Shown in pieces: positions 63,130 through 64,000 of a stretch of 64,000 bases of DNA (position 1 is the stretch's first letter; the number at the start of each line of letters is the position of its first letter). Location of the stretch: positions 21,619,543-21,683,542 of the forward strand of contig OV277862.1 of assembly GCA_922989275.2 (NCBI GenBank), read 5' to 3'. The position numbers and the translations under genes were made by a program. The stretch is from Gari tellinella (Eukaryota > Mollusca > Bivalvia > Cardiida > Psammobiidae). Under the pieces are notes generated by a model. That model ran no database searches. It was not told the DNA's origin and worked only from the letters and a program-made list of their open reading frames with translations.

Positions 63130-63960
63130 TCGGACAGACGGACGGACAAAGCAGCGACTATATGCTCCCCCCCCTAAAGGGGAGCATAATAAATACACTA
63201 AACGGGGCGGGGTCATTTTTGACCCCAGGGACATAATTTGTACAATCTTGATAGAGGACCTGAAGATGATGCTTTGTGCCAAATATCAAAGCTCAGGGTA
63301 CTGTAGTTTTAGACAAGAAGGTTTTTTAAGTTTTAATCGAAAAAATCTATTTATAGCTCCTGTGACCTAGATATGCAACGGACCGGAAACATTTGAGCAA
63401 TATTGGTAAAGTACCTCTAGAAGTTACACCATGCCAAATATCAAAGCTCTAGCTATTTTAGTTTCAGAGAAGAAGAGGTTTGAAGTATATAACTCTATGT
63501 AAATTTGTGACCCCCGGGGCGGGGCCATTTTTGACCCCAGGGACATAATTTGAACAATCTTGATAGAGGACCTATAGATGATGCTTTGTGCCAAATATCT
63601 AAGCTCAGGGTACTGTGGTTTCAGAGAAGAAGATTTTTAAAGTTTTTATTGAAACGATCTATTTTTAGCTCCTGTGACCTAGATATGCAACGGACCGGAA
63701 ACATTTGAACAACTTTCAAAGAGGACGATATAAGGATCATTTCTGCCAAGTTTGGTTAAAATCCATCCAGTAGTTTAGGAGGAGATGTCATTTAAAGAAA
63801 TTGTTGACGACGGACGGACGACGGACATAGCACGATCAGAATAGCTCACCTTGGCACTTTGTGCCAGGTGAGCTAAAAATGATCAAATACGACGATGGTT
63901 TTTTACATATTATAAAATGTCAAGTCGGCACTAACTGAACGCATTAATATGTAATTATTA

Positions 63961-64000
63961 CAGTAAATCTCATTTACAACCACTAAAACGAAGGCTAATT
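63961..64000. mobile_element. Left end of a CAGTAAAACCTC-type MITE, cut by window edge
   Basis: TA then CAGTAAATCTCATTTACAAC and CACTAAAACGAAGGC match the ends of copies at 24139 and 44819. Confidence 0.7.

Larger units (their letters stand above)
62015..63190 (-). repeat. Reverse TATGCTCCCC element nested in the 61-63.9 kb element
   Basis: Units GGGAGATAATTCAATATTGG, GATATGCTCCGGACAAAAA and ACTGTATCAAGTTTCATCAA from 62020 to 62800. Two MITEs lie in the GTCC spacer (62826-62982, about 63006-63129). The 5' hairpin is TATGCTCCCCCCCC / TAAAGGGGAGCATAATA at the right. Confidence 0.78.
61060..63885 (-). repeat. Reverse copy of the 8.4-9.7 kb element with internal insertions
   Basis: The 3' end at the left is AACAAGAGCCCCATGGGGCA then TTCGCTCACCTGAG. 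Units are CTCTATGTAAAACTGTGACC and GACCCCAGGGACATAATTTG. The 5' end at the right is TAGCTCACCTTGGCACTTTG / GTGCCAGGTGAGCTA after GACGACGGACGGACGACGG. It is interrupted from about 62015 to 63190. Confidence 0.83.

Overview
This 64 kb window is animal nuclear DNA, most likely from a bivalve mollusc. It has intron-split genes with GT/AG junctions, no operons, tRNA-derived SINEs, and very dense short non-autonomous transposons. It also has tandem-repeat elements with hairpin ends of the kind described in bivalves (pearl / Helitron-like elements). The species cannot be told from the sequence.

Only two protein-coding genes can be supported, both cut by the left or right window edge, and they converge. 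(1) On the + strand, 67-10568, are the last six coding exons of an E2F4/E2F5-type transcription factor. They encode the end of the DNA-binding region junction, the dimerisation coil, the marked box, a variable linker and the pocket-protein-binding tail. The splice phases are consistent throughout, giving 281 residues to the stop. (2) On the - strand, 59895-45029, are the last three coding exons of a haem-regulated eIF2-alpha kinase (HRI, EIF2AK1). They encode the helix-C segment, the long kinase insert, the C-lobe and a C-terminal coiled coil, 507 residues to the stop.

The other ~60 kb, introns included, is repeat DNA. Four kinds dominate. (a) Short palindromic MITEs flanked by TTAA. The main family (TTAA + CCCATTACCCCATA) has about twenty copies, and at least three other TTAA-flanked families are present, some nested in each other. 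(b) Cassette-like elements with a hairpin at the 5' end, a GTCC-rich spacer, an array of ~140-320 bp tandem units often carrying TGACCTTGACC, and a 3' hairpin followed by CTTGTT or CTCGTT. (c) Larger TIR elements without a transposase: a hAT-like one at 47534-49868, a 2.7 kb one at 50178-52921 with a 7-bp target duplication, and two at 31566-34356. (d) A ~6.1 kb inverted repeat at 35026-41168 whose outer arms are nearly identical.

Layout: 0-10.6 kb E2F gene with repeat-filled introns; 11-31 kb tandem-repeat elements, TTAA MITEs and SINEs; 31.5-34.4 kb nested TIR elements; 35-41.2 kb giant palindrome; 41.3-45 kb inverted tandem-repeat elements and a tRNA-bearing MITE; 45-60 kb kinase gene with transposon-filled introns; 60-64 kb reverse-oriented hairpin-ended elements. 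I found no transposase, reverse transcriptase, intact tRNA, rRNA or CRISPR array. All coordinates and repeat periods were read by eye.
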